This document shows positions 24,492 to 35,758 of a DNA stretch of 64,000 nucleotides, piece after piece. The translations under genes were made by a program, and so were the position numbers. The number at the start of each line of letters is the position of its first letter. Position 1 is the stretch's first letter. The notes beneath the pieces were generated by a model. That model searched no databases, was not told the DNA's origin, and saw only the letters and a program-made list of their open reading frames with translations. The DNA comes from Pseudomonadota bacterium (GTDB lineage: Bacteria; Pseudomonadota; Alphaproteobacteria; SHVZ01), in the NCBI GenBank assembly GCA_016195085.1, contig JACQAG010000022.1, positions 74,700-138,699 on the forward strand. The letters run 5' to 3'.

Positions 24492-24910
24492 GGGACGATC
24501 CCCGAATAGCGTATCTCTTCTCATCCCTGGCGCCGTTAGATGCGGTCCCGAAACGATGGATAATTGGTTGAAGCTAGCATTGCCACGATCTACTTACAAA
24601 CATAATTAACAAGGGCCTGCAGTCCCTTGGGGGCTTGAGGAGACTCCCCGGCAGAGCCCGTCCACGGTGCCGCCGGAGGACGCTTTTTTGCTCCCGTCGG
24701 GGAGGCATCGGACCCAGCGGCAAGGATGCGATTCGTCCGGTCCCGGTCCGTTGCGGTGGGAGCCCGGCTCGGAGCCGGTTCCACCCGGCGCCGAGGAAAG
24801 CCGCCGCAACCGCCATGATCTGCCGCCTCCCAAGGCTGCGGCAGAGGCAAAGCTAGGCACCGGACCCGGCGCCATGGAATCCTGACGCAGGTTCCTGACC
24901 CCGAGGCCGG
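24492..24910. other. Intergenic region between the cold-shock gene and dnaE
   Basis: About 420 bases hold no gene that I can support. The part next to the cold-shock gene (24545-24612) is the most AT-rich patch nearby and probably holds its promoter and leader. A small hairpin, AAGGG/CCCTT, sits at 24611-24628. Short open frames toward dnaE are low-complexity and are not called. Confidence 0.5.
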
Positions 24911-27900
24911 ATGGCACACGCTCCGTTCGTTCATCTTCGCGTCCACTCCGCCTATTCGCTCTCCGAGGGGGCGATCAAGCTGAAGGAGCTCGTCGGCCTC
25001 TGCCGCAAGCTGGCGATGCCGGCCGTAGCGGTGACCGACAGCACCAACCTATTCGGTGCGCTCGAATTCGCCAGCTACGCGACCGAGGCCGGCATTCAGC
25101 CGATCATCGGTTGCAAGCTCGCCCTTCGCCGGGAGAACGGCGAGAAGCGCCATGCTGCGGGCAATGGCAACGGCCATGCGCCGCCGCCCGATGCGCTGGT
25201 CCTGCTGGTCCAGTCGGATGCGGGCTGGGCCAATCTGGTGAAGCTGGTCTCCAAGGCGCATCTCGAGACCTCACCCGGAGAGCCGCCGCAGGTGGCTCTG
25301 GGCGACCTCGAGGGACGGACCGAGGGGCTGTTGGCGCTGACCGGCGGGCCGGCAGGAACCGTCGGCCGGCTCCTGGCGGAGGGGCAGGGGCCGGCGGCCG
25401 AAGCGGTGCTAGGGCAGCTTTCCCACCTCTTTCCCGACCGCCTCTATGTCGAGTTGATGCGCCACGGCCTGCCGGCGGAACGTCGGAGCGAGGCGCCGCT
25501 CATCCAGCTTGCCGATACCGCTGGCCTGCCGCTGGTGGCGACCAACGACGTCTATTTCGCCGATGCCGGCATGGCGGAAGCCCATGAGGCGCTGCTGTCG
25601 ATCGCAAAAGGCACGCTCCTCAGCGATCCCGAGCGCCCGCGCCTGACCCCGGAGCACCGCTTCAAGAGCGCGGCCGAGATGCAAGCCTTGTTCGCCGATC
25701 TGCCCGAGGCGATCGACAACACGCTAGCGGTCGCCCGACGCTGCGCCTTCATGCCCGAGAAACGGAAGCCGATCTTGCCGGCGTTTCCGACCGAGGACGG
25801 CCGCAGCGAGATCGACCAGCTCCGAGCCGAGGCCGAGGCCGGCCTCGGCAAACACCTGCGACAAGTGCCTGAGGACCAGCATCACGCCTATCGCGACCGG
25901 CTCGAATTCGAGCTCGGCGTCATCACCGGCATGGGGTTCGCCGGCTACTATCTCATCGTCGCCGACTTCGTGCGCTTCGCCAAGCGCAGCGGCATTCCCG
26001 TGGGCATCCGCGGCTCCGGCGCCGCCTCGGCGGTCGCCTGGTCGCTCAACATCACCGACCTCGACCCGTTGCGGTTCCGCCTGGTGTTCGAACGCTTCCT
26101 CAATCCCGAGCGCATCTCGATGCCAGACTTCGACATCGACTTCTGCCAGGACCGGAGGGACGAGGTCATTCGCTACGTCCAGGACAAGTACGGCCACGAT
26201 CGCGTGGCCCAGATCATCACCTTCGGCAAGCTGCAGGCGCGCGCGGCCTTGCGCGACGTCGGGCGCGTCATGGAGCTGCCATACGGCCAGGTGGATCGAA
26301 TCTGCAAGCTCGTGCCCAACAATCCGGCGAACCCGATCACCTTGGCGCGCGCGATCGAGAGCGAGCCGGAGCTGCAGCGCCAGCGCGACCAGGACGAGAG
26401 CGTCCGCCGGCTCTTGAGCGTGGCGCTCAAGCTCGAGGGCCTCTACCGCCACGCCTCCACCCATGCGGCCGGCATCGTCATCGGCGACCGGCCGCTGGAC
26501 GAGCTGGTGCCGCTCTACCGCGATCCTCGCTCCGACATGCTGGTGAGCCAGTTCAACATGAAGTGGGTTGAGCCCGCCGGCCTGGTGAAATTCGACTTTC
26601 TCGGGCTGAAGACGCTGACCGTCTTGGCCGAGACGGTAAAGCTCGTCGCCAAGCGCGGCATCGACATCGATCTCGCCGCATTGGGCTTTGAGGACGAGGC
26701 GGCGTTTGCGCTTCTCGGACGCGGTGAGACGGTCGGCGTGTTCCAGCTGGAAAGTGCCGGCATGCGCGACCTGGTGCGCCAGATGAAGCCCGACCGCATC
26801 GAGGACATCATCGCGCTGGTGGCCCTCTACCGGCCCGGGCCGATGGAGAGCATCCCTTCCTACATCAACCGCAAGCGCGGCACCGAGCAGCCGGACTATC
26901 TGCATCCCCTGTTGAAGCCGGTCCTGGAGGAGACCTACGGGGTCATCACCTACCAAGAGCACGTGATGGAGATCGCCAAGGTGCTGGCGGGCTACAGCCT
27001 GGGCGAGGCCGACATCCTCCGGCGCGCCATGGGCAAGAAGGTCAAGGAGGAGATGGACGCCCAGCGCGAGCGCTTCCTCAGCGGTGCGACCCAGCAGGGC
27101 GTGCCTCCGGCCCAGGCCGAGCACATCTTCGAGCTCATGAACAAGTTCGCCGGTTACGGCTTCAACAAGTCACACGCCGCCACCTACGCCCAGGTCGCCT
27201 ACCAGACCGCCTATCTGAAGGCGAATTATCCCGTCGAGTTCTTCGCCGCGACCATGACCTTGGATCTCGGCAACACCGACAAGCTCAACGGCTACCGACA
27301 GGAGCTCTCCCGGCTGGGGGTCAAGCTGCTGCCGCCCGACCTCAACCGCTCCGATGCGGTCTTTGCGGTCGAGCAGCTGCCGGATGGAAAGAGCGCCATC
27401 CGCTACGCCTTGGCAGCGGTGCGCAATGTCGGCCGACAGGCGATGACGGCGCTGGTGGCCGAGCGCAAGGAGCGGGGGCCGTTCCGCGACCTGGCGGATT
27501 TGGCGCAGCGGATCGATGCCAAGACGTTGAACAAGCGCCAGCTGGAGAATTTGGTGGCGGCGGGCGCCTGCGACGGCCTCAATCCAAACCGCGCCCAGGC
27601 CTATAAGGCGGTCGACCTCATCTTGAGGCATGCCTCCGCGGCCGCCAGCGACAAGGATACTAGCCAGACCAGTCTGTTCGCTGGCGCCGATGCCCCGGCC
27701 GCCCGCCTGTCGCTGCCGCTTGAGACCGAATGGCCGACCATGGAGCAGCTCAAATACGAGTTCGACGCCATCGGCTTCTACCTCTCTGCGCACCCGCTCG
27801 ATGCCTACGGCGCCAGCCTGGAGCGGATCGGGATCGTGCGCTCGAGCGAGCTCGGGCAGCGGGTCGCGCATGAATCAGCCCGCCTCAAGCTCGCCGGAAT

Positions 27901-28360
27901 CGTCATCGCCAAGCAGGAGCGCACCTCGGCGCGCACCAGCAACCGCTACGCCTTCGTCAGCTTCTCTGACCAGACCGGCGTGTTCGAGGTGACGTTGTTC
28001 TCTGAGATCCTGGCGCAGAGCCGCCCCCTCCTGGAGAGTGGCACACCGCTCCTGGTCACTCTCGACGCCCGCGCCGAGGGCGATGGCGTCAAGCTGACCG
28101 CGCACAAGATCGAGCCTTTGGATGCCGCCGTCGCGCATGCGGCCCAGGGCCTGAAGATCTATCTGCGCGACCCCAAGCCGCTGCCGGCGATCCGCGGCGT
28201 CATGCAGCGGGCCAAGCAGGGTCGCGGCCGGGTCCGGCTGGTCCTGGATGCCGGCGGCGCCGAGGTCGAAGTGGCGCTGCCCGGCCTCTATGCCATCGGT
28301 GCCGAGACCCGCGGCGCGGTCAAGGCGGTGCCCGGCGTGATCGAGGTCCGGGACCTGTAG
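24911..28360 (+). CDS. dnaE: DNA polymerase III alpha subunit
   Basis: This is the replicative polymerase (1149 residues). The N-terminal PHP domain starts [17 protein letters not shown], where alanine replaces a metal-binding residue, so the domain is probably inactive as usual for this type. The catalytic aspartates are in [17 protein letters not shown] near residue 400, followed by [11 protein letters not shown] near 560. [10 protein letters not shown] and the tandem HhH region come later. QTSLFAG near residue 919 is the probable beta-clamp-binding motif. The OB fold follows ([20 protein letters not shown]). The gene precedes rpsB on the same strand. Confidence 0.97.
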   Translation: MAHAPFVHLRVHSAYSLSEGAIKLKELVGLCRKLAMPAVAVTDSTNLFGALEFASYATEAGIQPIIGCKLALRRENGEKRHAAGNGNGHAPPPDALVLLVQSDAGWANLVKLVSKAHLETSPGEPPQVALGDLEGRTEGLLALTGGPAGTVGRLLAEGQGPAAEAVLGQLSHLFPDRLYVELMRHGLPAERRSEAPLIQLADTAGLPLVATNDVYFADAGMAEAHEALLSIAKGTLLSDPERPRLTPEHRFKSAAEMQALFADLPEAIDNTLAVARRCAFMPEKRKPILPAFPTEDGRSEIDQLRAEAEAGLGKHLRQVPEDQHHAYRDRLEFELGVITGMGFAGYYLIVADFVRFAKRSGIPVGIRGSGAASAVAWSLNITDLDPLRFRLVFERFLNPERISMPDFDIDFCQDRRDEVIRYVQDKYGHDRVAQIITFGKLQARAALRDVGRVMELPYGQVDRICKLVPNNPANPITLARAIESEPELQRQRDQDESVRRLLSVALKLEGLYRHASTHAAGIVIGDRPLDELVPLYRDPRSDMLVSQFNMKWVEPAGLVKFDFLGLKTLTVLAETVKLVAKRGIDIDLAALGFEDEAAFALLGRGETVGVFQLESAGMRDLVRQMKPDRIEDIIALVALYRPGPMESIPSYINRKRGTEQPDYLHPLLKPVLEETYGVITYQEHVMEIAKVLAGYSLGEADILRRAMGKKVKEEMDAQRERFLSGATQQGVPPAQAEHIFELMNKFAGYGFNKSHAATYAQVAYQTAYLKANYPVEFFAATMTLDLGNTDKLNGYRQELSRLGVKLLPPDLNRSDAVFAVEQLPDGKSAIRYALAAVRNVGRQAMTALVAERKERGPFRDLADLAQRIDAKTLNKRQLENLVAAGACDGLNPNRAQAYKAVDLILRHASAAASDKDTSQTSLFAGADAPAARLSLPLETEWPTMEQLKYEFDAIGFYLSAHPLDAYGASLERIGIVRSSELGQRVAHESARLKLAGIVIAKQERTSARTSNRYAFVSFSDQTGVFEVTLFSEILAQSRPLLESGTPLLVTLDARAEGDGVKLTAHKIEPLDAAVAHAAQGLKIYLRDPKPLPAIRGVMQRAKQGRGRVRLVLDAGGAEVEVALPGLYAIGAETRGAVKAVPGVIEVRDL

Positions 28361-28387
28361 GCGCGGGAGGCGATCGCCGCCCCGCCC

Positions 28388-28416
28388 TTGTCAAAGCCGG
28401 CGTTCGCGGCTATACC
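28388..28416 (+). promoter_or_regulatory. Strong promoter for the rpsB-tsf transcript
   Basis: TTGTCA (28388-28393) and TATACC (28411-28416) are separated by exactly 17 bases. They lie shortly after the dnaE stop and about 115 bases before the rpsB start, leaving a leader that may hold an S2 autoregulatory structure; I see no clear one. Confidence 0.6.
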
Positions 28417-28530
28417 CCCCGCCATCTCTCACGCGGGCATCGCGCGAAGGCTCCAGCGGGGTCCCAGACGCTCCGGTGGCCGAAAGGCCCAACGCTCGCG
28501 GCGGACAAACCGGAAAAGGAATTGCAGATC

Positions 28531-29358
28531 ATGCCTCTGCCGACATTCACCATGCGCCAGCTTCTTGAAGCCGGCGTGCATTTCGGCCACCATACCCGGC
28601 GCTGGAATCCGAAGATGCAGCCCTATCTCTTCGGGGTTCGCAACGGCGTTCACATCATCGACCTCGAACAGAGCGTGCCGCTCCTGCACCGGGCGCTGGA
28701 AGCCGTGCGCGCGGTCGTCGCCGGCGGCGGACGGGTGCTGTTCGTCGGCACCAAGCGCCAGGCGACGGACATCATCGCCGGCGCGGCCAAGCGCTGCGGC
28801 CAGTACTACGTCAATCATCGCTGGCTCGGCGGCATGCTGACGAATTGGCGCACCATCTCGCAGTCGATCAAGCGCCTGCGCGAGTTGGACGAGCAGATCG
28901 CCCAAGAGGATATCGGGCTCACCAAGAAGGAGCTCCTCAACCTGACCCGCGAGCGCGACAAGCTCGAGCGGGCGTTGGGCGGCATCAAGGAGATGGGCGG
29001 GCTGCCGGACATCTTGTTCGTGATCGACACCAACAAGGAGCAGATCGCCATCCAGGAGGCGACCAAGCTCGGGATCCCGGTGGTGGCCGTCATCGACAGC
29101 AATTCCGACCCGCACGGCGTGACCCACCCCATTCCAGGCAACGACGATGCCATCCGCGCGATCACGCTCTATTGCGATCTCGTGTCCTCGGCGGTGCTCG
29201 ACGGCCTGCAGGCGGAGATGACGGCCGCTGGCGTAGATGTGGGCGAGGCCGAAGAGGTCCAGGGCGAGAGCCTGCCGACCGAAGGCGAGGCGGCGGTCGA
29301 GGGTGAGCCCGCGCCAGCCGCCGAAACCGGCGAGACGCCGAGCCAGGCCACGGCCTGA
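28531..29358 (+). CDS. rpsB: 30S ribosomal protein S2
   Basis: S2 is a 30S subunit protein binding near the S1 site. The 275-residue protein reads [20 protein letters not shown] at the start, then [20 protein letters not shown] and [21 protein letters not shown], all S2 signatures. The C-terminus has a long acidic Ala/Glu/Pro tail (from about residue 238), common in alphaproteobacteria. The ATG at 28531 follows AAAGGAA; an in-frame TTG at 28522 is less likely. It is followed by tsf after 29 bases. Confidence 0.97.
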   Translation: MPLPTFTMRQLLEAGVHFGHHTRRWNPKMQPYLFGVRNGVHIIDLEQSVPLLHRALEAVRAVVAGGGRVLFVGTKRQATDIIAGAAKRCGQYYVNHRWLGGMLTNWRTISQSIKRLRELDEQIAQEDIGLTKKELLNLTRERDKLERALGGIKEMGGLPDILFVIDTNKEQIAIQEATKLGIPVVAVIDSNSDPHGVTHPIPGNDDAIRAITLYCDLVSSAVLDGLQAEMTAAGVDVGEAEEVQGESLPTEGEAAVEGEPAPAAETGETPSQATA

Positions 29359-29387
29359 CCGGCAGCCAACGAAGCGAGGGATTGCTC

Positions 29388-30314
29388 ATGGCCGAGATCA
29401 GCGCCGCGCTGGTTAAGGAGCTGCGCGAGAAGACCGGCGCCGGCATGATGGACTGCAAGCGGGCGCTGACCGAGACCGGTGGCGCGGTCGAGGACGCGGT
29501 CGATTGGTTGCGCAAGAAGGGCCTGTCGGCCGCGGCTAAGAAGTCCGGACGCATCGCCGCCGAGGGACTGGTCGGCGTCATTGCCGACGGCACGCGCGGC
29601 GCGGTCATCGAGGTCAACGCCGAGACGGATTTCGTGGCGCGCAACGAAACCTTCCAAGCCTTCGTCAAGGCCGCGGCGAAGCTGACGCTGGAAACCGGCG
29701 CCGACCTCGAGGCGTTGAAGGCGCGGTCGTTTCCCGGCAGCGCGCGCAGCGTCGCCGACGAGCTCACCCACCTGATCGCCACCATCGGCGAGAACATGAA
29801 CTTGCGGCGCGGGCAGAGGCTCATGGTCAAGCAAGGAGCCGTCGCCTCCTATGTGCACAATCTGCTGACGCCGGGGCTCGGCCGCATCGGCGTCTTGGTC
29901 GCGCTCGAGTCCGCGGGCGATCCGACAAAGCTCGCCGATCTGGCAAAGAAGCTTTGCCTGCATGTCGCCGCCGCCAATCCGCAATCGCTCGATATCTCTT
30001 CGGTGGACCCGGCGACCTTGGAGCGCGAGCGCAATATCTTGAGCGAGCAGGCGAAGGCGTCGGGCCGACCCGATAATGTCATTGCGAAGATGGTCGAGGG
30101 GCGGCTCCGCAAGTTCTACGAGGAGACCGTCATGACCGAGCAGGTCTTCGTCGTCGATGGCGAGACACGGGTGGGCAAGGTGCTGGAGACGGCGGCGAAG
30201 GAGCTGGGCCAGCCGATCAAGGTCGCCGGTTTTCTCCGCTACGCGCTGGGCGAGGGCATCGACAAGAAGCAGGCCGACTTCGCCGCCGAGGTCGCCGCCC
30301 AGCTGGCGCACTGA
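29388..30314 (+). CDS. tsf: Elongation factor Ts
   Basis: EF-Ts recycles EF-Tu by GDP/GTP exchange. The 308-residue protein has the N-terminal UBA-like domain ([21 protein letters not shown]) and the core EF-Tu-contact motif [10 protein letters not shown] near residue 80. The second subdomain holds [11 protein letters not shown]. The ATG at 29388 follows GCGAGGGATTGCTC. It sits between rpsB and pyrH as in most bacteria. Confidence 0.97.
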   Translation: MAEISAALVKELREKTGAGMMDCKRALTETGGAVEDAVDWLRKKGLSAAAKKSGRIAAEGLVGVIADGTRGAVIEVNAETDFVARNETFQAFVKAAAKLTLETGADLEALKARSFPGSARSVADELTHLIATIGENMNLRRGQRLMVKQGAVASYVHNLLTPGLGRIGVLVALESAGDPTKLADLAKKLCLHVAAANPQSLDISSVDPATLERERNILSEQAKASGRPDNVIAKMVEGRLRKFYEETVMTEQVFVVDGETRVGKVLETAAKELGQPIKVAGFLRYALGEGIDKKQADFAAEVAAQLAH

Positions 30315-30317
30315 GCC

Positions 30318-31085
30318 GTGGCCGTGACCGCGCGCGAGGCCGGCAAGGAGGCCCCCCGCGGTACGGCGCGCTATCGTCGCGTGCTCCTCAAGATCTCCGG
30401 CGAGGCGCTGATGGGCGCGCAGGATTACGGGCTCGCCCCCGACATGGTCGACCGCATCGCCCAGGAGATCCAGGCCGTCATCGATCTCGAGGTCGAGGTG
30501 TGCGTCGTCATCGGCGGCGGCAACATCTTCCGCGGCATCTCCGGGGCGGCTGCCGGCATGGAGCGCGCCACCGCCGACTACATGGGCATGCTCGCGACCG
30601 TCATCAACGCGCTTGCCCTCCAGAGCGCGCTCGAGCGCCGGTCCCTGCAGACCCGCGTGTTGTCCGCCTTGCCGATCTCCGCCGTCTGCGAGCCCTATAT
30701 TCGCCGGCGTGCCGTGCGCCACATGGAAAAGGGTCGGGTGGTGATCTTCGCGGCCGGCACCGGCAACCCGTTTTTCACCACCGATACCGCGGCGGCTCTC
30801 CGCGCCTCCGAGATGGGGTGCGATGCCTTGCTCAAGGCAACCAAGGTCGATGGCGTCTATACCGCCGATCCGGTGAAGGATCCGGCGGCAGAGCGCTTCG
30901 AGCGGCTCACCTACCTCGAATGCCTCGCGCGCGACCTTAGGGTGATGGACGCCTCGGCGATCTCGCTTGCCCGAGAAAATCGTATTCCGATTCTCGTATT
31001 TTCGATCCACAATCACGGCGCATTCGCGGACGTGGTGACGGGGCGGGGGCGCTTTACCATCATCACCGAGGAGGGCAGAGCGTGA
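30318..31085 (+). CDS. pyrH: UMP kinase
   Basis: This hexameric kinase makes UDP from UMP in pyrimidine nucleotide synthesis. The 255-residue protein shows [12 protein letters not shown] near residue 22, [11 protein letters not shown] near 63, and [17 protein letters not shown] near 150, followed by [10 protein letters not shown]. The likely start is the GTG at 30318, three bases after the tsf stop; the first 17 residues are an extra hydrophilic stretch and a later start is possible. Its stop overlaps the frr GTG. Confidence 0.95.
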   Translation: MAVTAREAGKEAPRGTARYRRVLLKISGEALMGAQDYGLAPDMVDRIAQEIQAVIDLEVEVCVVIGGGNIFRGISGAAAGMERATADYMGMLATVINALALQSALERRSLQTRVLSALPISAVCEPYIRRRAVRHMEKGRVVIFAAGTGNPFFTTDTAAALRASEMGCDALLKATKVDGVYTADPVKDPAAERFERLTYLECLARDLRVMDASAISLARENRIPILVFSIHNHGAFADVVTGRGRFTIITEEGRA

Positions 31086-31639
31086 GCACGCCGGACCTCA
31101 AGGAATTTCGGCGCCGCATGGACGGCGCGCTCGAGGCCCTACGGAAGGAATTCGCCGGGCTGCGCACCGGCCGGGCTTCGGCGGCGTTGCTGGAGCCGGT
31201 CATGGTCGAGGCCTACGGCAATCCGATGCCGCTCAACCAAGTGGCGACCATAAGCGTGCCGGAGCCGCGGCTCATCGCCGTGCAGGTCTGGGACAAGGGC
31301 GTGGTCAAGGCGGTCGACCGGGCGATCCGGGAGGCGGGCCTCGGCGTCAATCCGCAGGCCGAGGGGCAGCTCATCCGCGTGCCGGTGCCGGAGCTCACCC
31401 AGGAACGGCGCGCCGAGCTCAGCAAGATCGCCCACAAATATGCCGAGCAGGCCCGCGTGTCGGTGCGCAATGTGCGCCGTGACGGCATGGAGCATCTGAA
31501 GAAGGCGGAGAAGCAGCACGAGATCAGTCAGGACGAGCACCGGCGGCTCTCGGGCGAGGTCCAGAGCATGACCGACGACCACGTCAAGAAGATCGACGAA
31601 TCGCTCGCTGCCAAGGAAAAGGAGATCATGCAGGTCTAG
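31082..31639 (+). CDS. frr: Ribosome recycling factor
   Basis: RRF splits post-termination ribosomes together with EF-G. The 185-residue protein has the standard length and motifs: [20 protein letters not shown] near residue 27, VWDKG near 67, GLGVNPQ near 85 and [13 protein letters not shown] near 130. The GTG at 31082 overlaps the pyrH stop (GTGA), implying coupling. An 8-base inverted repeat spans its stop codon. Confidence 0.96.
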   Translation: MSTPDLKEFRRRMDGALEALRKEFAGLRTGRASAALLEPVMVEAYGNPMPLNQVATISVPEPRLIAVQVWDKGVVKAVDRAIREAGLGVNPQAEGQLIRVPVPELTQERRAELSKIAHKYAEQARVSVRNVRRDGMEHLKKAEKQHEISQDEHRRLSGEVQSMTDDHVKKIDESLAAKEKEIMQV

Positions 31640-31650
31640 GATCTGCATGA
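31626..31650 (+). other. Inverted repeat spanning the frr stop codon
   Basis: TCATGCAG (31626-31633) and CTGCATGA (31643-31650) are perfect complements with a 9-base loop that contains the TAG stop. No T run follows, so it is not a standard terminator. It could protect the upstream mRNA end or attenuate read-through into uppS, which begins 180 bases later. Confidence 0.5.
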
Positions 31651-31830
31651 CGGGGGATCACTTTGTTGAGGCGGCAGACCTTGCCGGCACAGCGTGACAT
31701 GCCGCGGCGCGGAGTTCGAGGGGGGGACCGCCGCCGACCGGGGATCGAATATCGGCTCGCGCATCGCGCAGCGCCGGTGCGGCTCTGTGCGCCGCCGGGC
31801 ATCCAGCGCGGCCGCCGCGGACGCTGAGCC

Positions 31831-32556
31831 ATGGACTCTCCCGATTCGGAACCGCGCGAGCCGCCGACCCACGTTGCCATCATCATGGATGGCAACGGGC
31901 GTTGGGCGAGCGCGCGTGGATTGCCGAGGGCGGCCGGTCATCGCCAAGGGGCCAAGGCGGTCCGGCGCACGGTCGAGGGTGCCAGCGAGCTCGGCATTCG
32001 CTACCTCACCATCTTTGGCTTTTCCTCCGAGAATTGGAAAAGGCCGAGCGCCGAGGTGGACGACCTCATGGGTCTGCTTCGCCACTACCTGCGCCGTGAG
32101 ATCGCCGAGCTGCACGACCGCGGTGTTCGCCTTCGCATCATCGGCGAGCGCAGCCGCTTCTCTCCCGACATCATCGCGCTCATCGAGAATGGCGAGACGC
32201 TGACGCGCGGCAATGATGAGCTGCACCTGACTGTGGCGCTCAGCTACGGCGGCAGAGGCGAGATCACCGATGCGGCGCGTCGTCTGGCGCAGCGCGTGGC
32301 CGAAGGGGGGCTCGATGCCGCCGCCATCGACGAGGCCAGCGTCGCCGGCGAGCTGGCGACGGCGGAATTGCCGGACCCGGACGTGGTGATCAGGACCTCC
32401 GGGGAGAAGCGCCTCAGCAATTTCCTCCTCTGGCAATCGGCCTATGCCGAGCTGGTCTTCCTCGACACTCTCTGGCCGGACTTCACCAAGGCCGATCTGG
32501 AGGCGGCGATCCGCGAGTTCCATCGCCGCGAGCGCCGTTATGGCGCCGTCGGCTAG
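31831..32556 (+). CDS. uppS: Undecaprenyl diphosphate synthase (cis-isoprenyl transferase)
   Basis: This enzyme condenses isopentenyl diphosphates onto farnesyl diphosphate to give the C55 carrier for peptidoglycan and O-antigen. The 241-residue protein has HVAIIMDGNGRWA near residue 14 (catalytic Asp and P-loop), GHRQGAKAVRR, TIFGFSSENWKRP near 60, LSYGGRGEI and the C-terminal RTSGEKRLSNFLLWQSAYAE. It begins a tightly packed run with cdsA and dxr; its end overlaps cdsA by 17 bases. Confidence 0.96.
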   Translation: MDSPDSEPREPPTHVAIIMDGNGRWASARGLPRAAGHRQGAKAVRRTVEGASELGIRYLTIFGFSSENWKRPSAEVDDLMGLLRHYLRREIAELHDRGVRLRIIGERSRFSPDIIALIENGETLTRGNDELHLTVALSYGGRGEITDAARRLAQRVAEGGLDAAAIDEASVAGELATAELPDPDVVIRTSGEKRLSNFLLWQSAYAELVFLDTLWPDFTKADLEAAIREFHRRERRYGAVG

Positions 32557-33376
32557 AGCGGACTCCACGGGCGGCCTCCTCCGGCGAGTCGTCTCGGCCC
32601 TGGTCCTGGCCCCGCCGGTCGCCGCTTCGGTCTATTTCGGCTCGCCGTATTTCGAGCTGGTTCTCGCCTTGGCCGCGGTGCAGATGGCGCGCGAGTGGGC
32701 GCGGCTGTGTTGCGGGAGCGCGCCCGGCAGGATCGGCATGACCGTGGTGATGGGCCTCGCCGGCGTCGCCAGCCTCGTCGTCGCACGCAGCTTCGGCATC
32801 GTTGCCGGCATCGCCGGAGCGCTCGTCGCGGCGATCCTGGTCTACGGTGCCGGGCGGCGGTCCCAAGCGGCCCTGCCGGGGTGGCTGGCGGCGGGCACGC
32901 TCGCCCTCGCCATACCCTGCGTCAGCTTCCTCTGGATTCGATTCGATGCGTTGGCCGGGCGCGACTTGACTCTATGGCTCCTGGCCGCGGTCTGGGCGAC
33001 CGATATCGGGGCCTACGCGGCCGGCCGCACCATCGGCGGTCCCAAGCTCTGGCCGCAAGTCAGCCCCAGAAAGACATGGGCGGGCCTGCTGGGTGGCATG
33101 GCCTCGGCGGCCTTGGTGAGCGTACTTGCCGCCTGGTGGCTGGAACAGGGCAATATTTGGCTGGCTCAGGCCGCCGGTATCCTCCTCGCCGGGGTGGCAC
33201 AGCTGGGGGACCTCGCCGAATCGGCGCTGAAGCGCCACTTTGGCGTCAAGGACTCGGGCCGGCTCATTCCCGGCCATGGCGGTCTCTTGGACCGGGTCGA
33301 CGGATTGATCGCCACCGCACCGGCCGTTGCTGTGCTAACGTGGCTCTTTGGTGCAAGTTTGATCGCCTGGCGATGA
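32540..33376 (+). CDS. cdsA: Phosphatidate cytidylyltransferase (CDP-diglyceride synthase)
   Basis: This inner-membrane enzyme makes CDP-diacylglycerol, the precursor of all the cell's phospholipids. The 278-residue protein is mostly hydrophobic with several transmembrane helices and ends with the family signature: SPRKTWAGLLGG near residue 175, then GDLAESALKRHFGVKDSG and IPGHGGLLDRVDG. The ATG at 32540 lies within the end of uppS, and the stop overlaps the dxr start (ATGA at 33373). Confidence 0.95.
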   Translation: MAPSARADSTGGLLRRVVSALVLAPPVAASVYFGSPYFELVLALAAVQMAREWARLCCGSAPGRIGMTVVMGLAGVASLVVARSFGIVAGIAGALVAAILVYGAGRRSQAALPGWLAAGTLALAIPCVSFLWIRFDALAGRDLTLWLLAAVWATDIGAYAAGRTIGGPKLWPQVSPRKTWAGLLGGMASAALVSVLAAWWLEQGNIWLAQAAGILLAGVAQLGDLAESALKRHFGVKDSGRLIPGHGGLLDRVDGLIATAPAVAVLTWLFGASLIAWR

Positions 33377-34548
33377 CATCATTGGCAACGACATCGGCGC
33401 CGCGCCGCCTCACCATCCTCGGTTCGACCGGCTCGGTCGGGCGCAACACCGTCGATCTCATCAGCCGCAATCGTGAGGTCTATCCGGTCGAGGCCCTGAC
33501 GGCGCGGGGCAATGTCGAGCTACTGATCGAGCAGGCGCACGCGCTCAAGCCGAGTTTCGTCGCCATCGGCGAAGAGTCGCGCTATGCAGCGCTCAAGGAC
33601 GGACTGAGCGGTACCGGCATCGAAGTGGCGGCCGGCGAGGCGGCGCTGGTGGAGGCGGGCGCGCGACCGGCGGGTTGGGTGATGGCCGCCATTGTCGGCT
33701 CTGCCGGCCTGGAGCCGACCTTGGCTGCGGTGCGTCGCGGTGCTGCCGTGGCGCTCGCCAACAAGGAGTGCCTGGTGTGCGCGGGCGAGCTGGTGCTTTC
33801 GGAGATGCGCCGCGCCGGCGCGCGTCTCTTGCCGGTCGACAGCGAACACAACGCCATCTTTCAGGTCTTCGACTTTGCCCGGCCGGAGACGGTGGAGCGC
33901 ATCATCCTGACCGGCTCCGGCGGGCCGTTTCGGACCTGGCCGCTCGAGCGCATGGCAAAGGCGACCCCGGCCGAGGCGGTCGCGCACCCGACCTGGACCA
34001 TGGGCGCCAAGATCTCGGTCGACTCCGCGACGATGATGAACAAGGGCTTGGAGATCATCGAGGCGCATTATCTCTTCGGCCTGGAGTCGGAACGGATCGA
34101 GGTGCTCATTCAGCCGCAATCGGTGATCCACAGCATGGTCGCCTATGTCGACGGCTCGGTCCTGGCGCAGCTCGGATCCCCCGACATGCGCACACCGATC
34201 GCGCACACGCTCGCTTGGCCGCAGCGGATCACCACGCCGGCCTCGCGGCTCGACTTGGCCCAGCTCGGGCAGCTCACCTTCGAACGTCCCGAACCCAGCC
34301 GGTTTCCGGCCCTTCGCTTGGCCCGTGAAGCCTTGCAATCGGGGGGGGCCGCACCTACAATTCTCAATGCCGCGAACGAGGTGGCGGTGCACGCGTTTTT
34401 GACCGGGCGCATCGGCTTCTTGGAGATCGCGCGCACCGTAGAACGAACGCTCGAAGCGGTGTCGGGGGCAACGCCGACCTCCGTTGCCGAATTGCGCTTG
34501 ATCGACTGCGAAGCCCGATCGCGCGCGACCACTTTCTTGGGAGCCTAG
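33373..34548 (+). CDS. dxr: 1-deoxy-D-xylulose 5-phosphate reductoisomerase
   Basis: DXR makes 2-C-methylerythritol 4-phosphate with NADPH in the non-mevalonate isoprenoid pathway. The 391-residue protein has ILGSTGSVGRNTVDLI near residue 15, ANKECLVCAGEL near 133, PVDSEHNAIFQVF near 156, LTGSGGPFRTW near 178 and SVDSATMMNKGLEIIEAHYL near 215. Metal and substrate residues in these motifs are intact. The ATG at 33373 overlaps the cdsA stop; upstream in-frame codons overlap cdsA and are not part of the gene. Confidence 0.97.
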   Translation: MTSLATTSAPRRLTILGSTGSVGRNTVDLISRNREVYPVEALTARGNVELLIEQAHALKPSFVAIGEESRYAALKDGLSGTGIEVAAGEAALVEAGARPAGWVMAAIVGSAGLEPTLAAVRRGAAVALANKECLVCAGELVLSEMRRAGARLLPVDSEHNAIFQVFDFARPETVERIILTGSGGPFRTWPLERMAKATPAEAVAHPTWTMGAKISVDSATMMNKGLEIIEAHYLFGLESERIEVLIQPQSVIHSMVAYVDGSVLAQLGSPDMRTPIAHTLAWPQRITTPASRLDLAQLGQLTFERPEPSRFPALRLAREALQSGGAAPTILNAANEVAVHAFLTGRIGFLEIARTVERTLEAVSGATPTSVAELRLIDCEARSRATTFLGA

Positions 34549-34601
34549 GGGATCGGCCGGCGCCGGTTCTGCGAGCCCGACATTCTCACAGCCGAGACGC
34601 C

Positions 34602-35732
34602 ATGCAACTCCTGATCGCCGTCAGGGATTATGCGATCCCATTCCTGGTCATACTGACCGTCCTCGTCTTCGTGCACGAGCTGGGGCATTTCTGTCTCGCA
34701 CGGCGCAACCGGGTCCGCGTCGAGACGTTCTCGATCGGGTTCGGGCCGGAGCTGTTCGGCTTCAACGACCGCAAGGGCACGCGCTGGAAGTTCAGCGCAC
34801 TGCCGCTCGGCGGCTACGTCAAGATGTTCGGCGAGGGCGAGGGAATGGGCACCGGCGCGGCTGCCGCAGCACTCTCGCCTGAGGAGCGTGCCGTCTCCTT
34901 CCATCACAAGACCCTAGGCCAGCGCGCCGCCATCGTCGCCGGCGGGCCGCTCGCCAACTTCATCTTCGCGATCGTCGTGCTGACGGGCCTGTTCGCCATC
35001 GTCGGCCAACCCTTTACTGCGCCGGTGGTGGACGAGGTGATGGAGGCGGGAGCGGCCGAGAAGGCGGGCGTCAAGCCCGGCGACCGCTTCCTCACCGTCG
35101 ACGGCCAGAGCATCAGCCGGTTCGAAGAGCTGCAGCGATTGGTGCAAGATAGCCCCGGCCGCCCGCTCGAGGTGGTTCTGGATCGGGAGGGCCAGGCCCT
35201 CCGCTTGACCGTCACGCCGACAGTGACGGAGCAGACAGACCGGTTTGGCAATCGGCACGTGATCGGCCTGCTGGGCGTGCGTTCGCACCGCCTGGAGACC
35301 GTTCGCCATGATCCGCTGACGGCCGTTTGGCAGGCCAGCCGCGAGACCGCGATGATGACCGTCGGAACCTTGAAGGCCCTGGGCCAGATCATCGTCGGTA
35401 GCCGCGGCACCGAGGAGCTGGGCGGCCCGCTGCGCATCGCCCAGATGTCGGGCGAGGTCGCCCAAGGCGGCCTGGTGGCGACCTTCTGGTTCATGGCGGT
35501 CTTGTCCATCAACCTCGGCCTCATCAATCTCTTTCCGATCCCGGTGCTGGATGGCGGCCATTTGCTGTTTTACGGCGCCGAAGCGCTCAGGGGACGGCCG
35601 CTCGGGCCACGCGCGCAGGACTACGCCTCAATGGCGGGGCTGGCGCTGGTCTTGGCTTTGATGGTGTTCGCGACCTGGAATGATCTGGTTCATCTCAGGG
35701 TCGTCGACTTCATCGGCCGGTTGTTCACCTAG
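34602..35732 (+). CDS. rseP: Site-2 protease RseP (intramembrane zinc metalloprotease)
   Basis: RseP cleaves membrane-bound anti-sigma factors and signal-peptide remnants within the inner membrane. The 376-residue protein has the zinc motif VHELGHF in the first membrane helix (residues about 24-30), a PDZ domain near residues 125-200 (AEKAGVKPGDRFLTVDGQ), and the third-ligand motif NLFPIPVLDGGHL near residue 310. It precedes bamA, as in most proteobacteria. Confidence 0.96.
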   Translation: MQLLIAVRDYAIPFLVILTVLVFVHELGHFCLARRNRVRVETFSIGFGPELFGFNDRKGTRWKFSALPLGGYVKMFGEGEGMGTGAAAAALSPEERAVSFHHKTLGQRAAIVAGGPLANFIFAIVVLTGLFAIVGQPFTAPVVDEVMEAGAAEKAGVKPGDRFLTVDGQSISRFEELQRLVQDSPGRPLEVVLDREGQALRLTVTPTVTEQTDRFGNRHVIGLLGVRSHRLETVRHDPLTAVWQASRETAMMTVGTLKALGQIIVGSRGTEELGGPLRIAQMSGEVAQGGLVATFWFMAVLSINLGLINLFPIPVLDGGHLLFYGAEALRGRPLGPRAQDYASMAGLALVLALMVFATWNDLVHLRVVDFIGRLFT

Positions 35733-35758
35733 TCGCTGGTCCTGGGCCGGGGAACTCC

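Noticed and set aside
32695-33372. Upstream extension of the dxr frame through cdsA
   Set aside because: The sequence is a shadow of cdsA; DXR begins at its Rossmann motif, just after the ATG at 33373.
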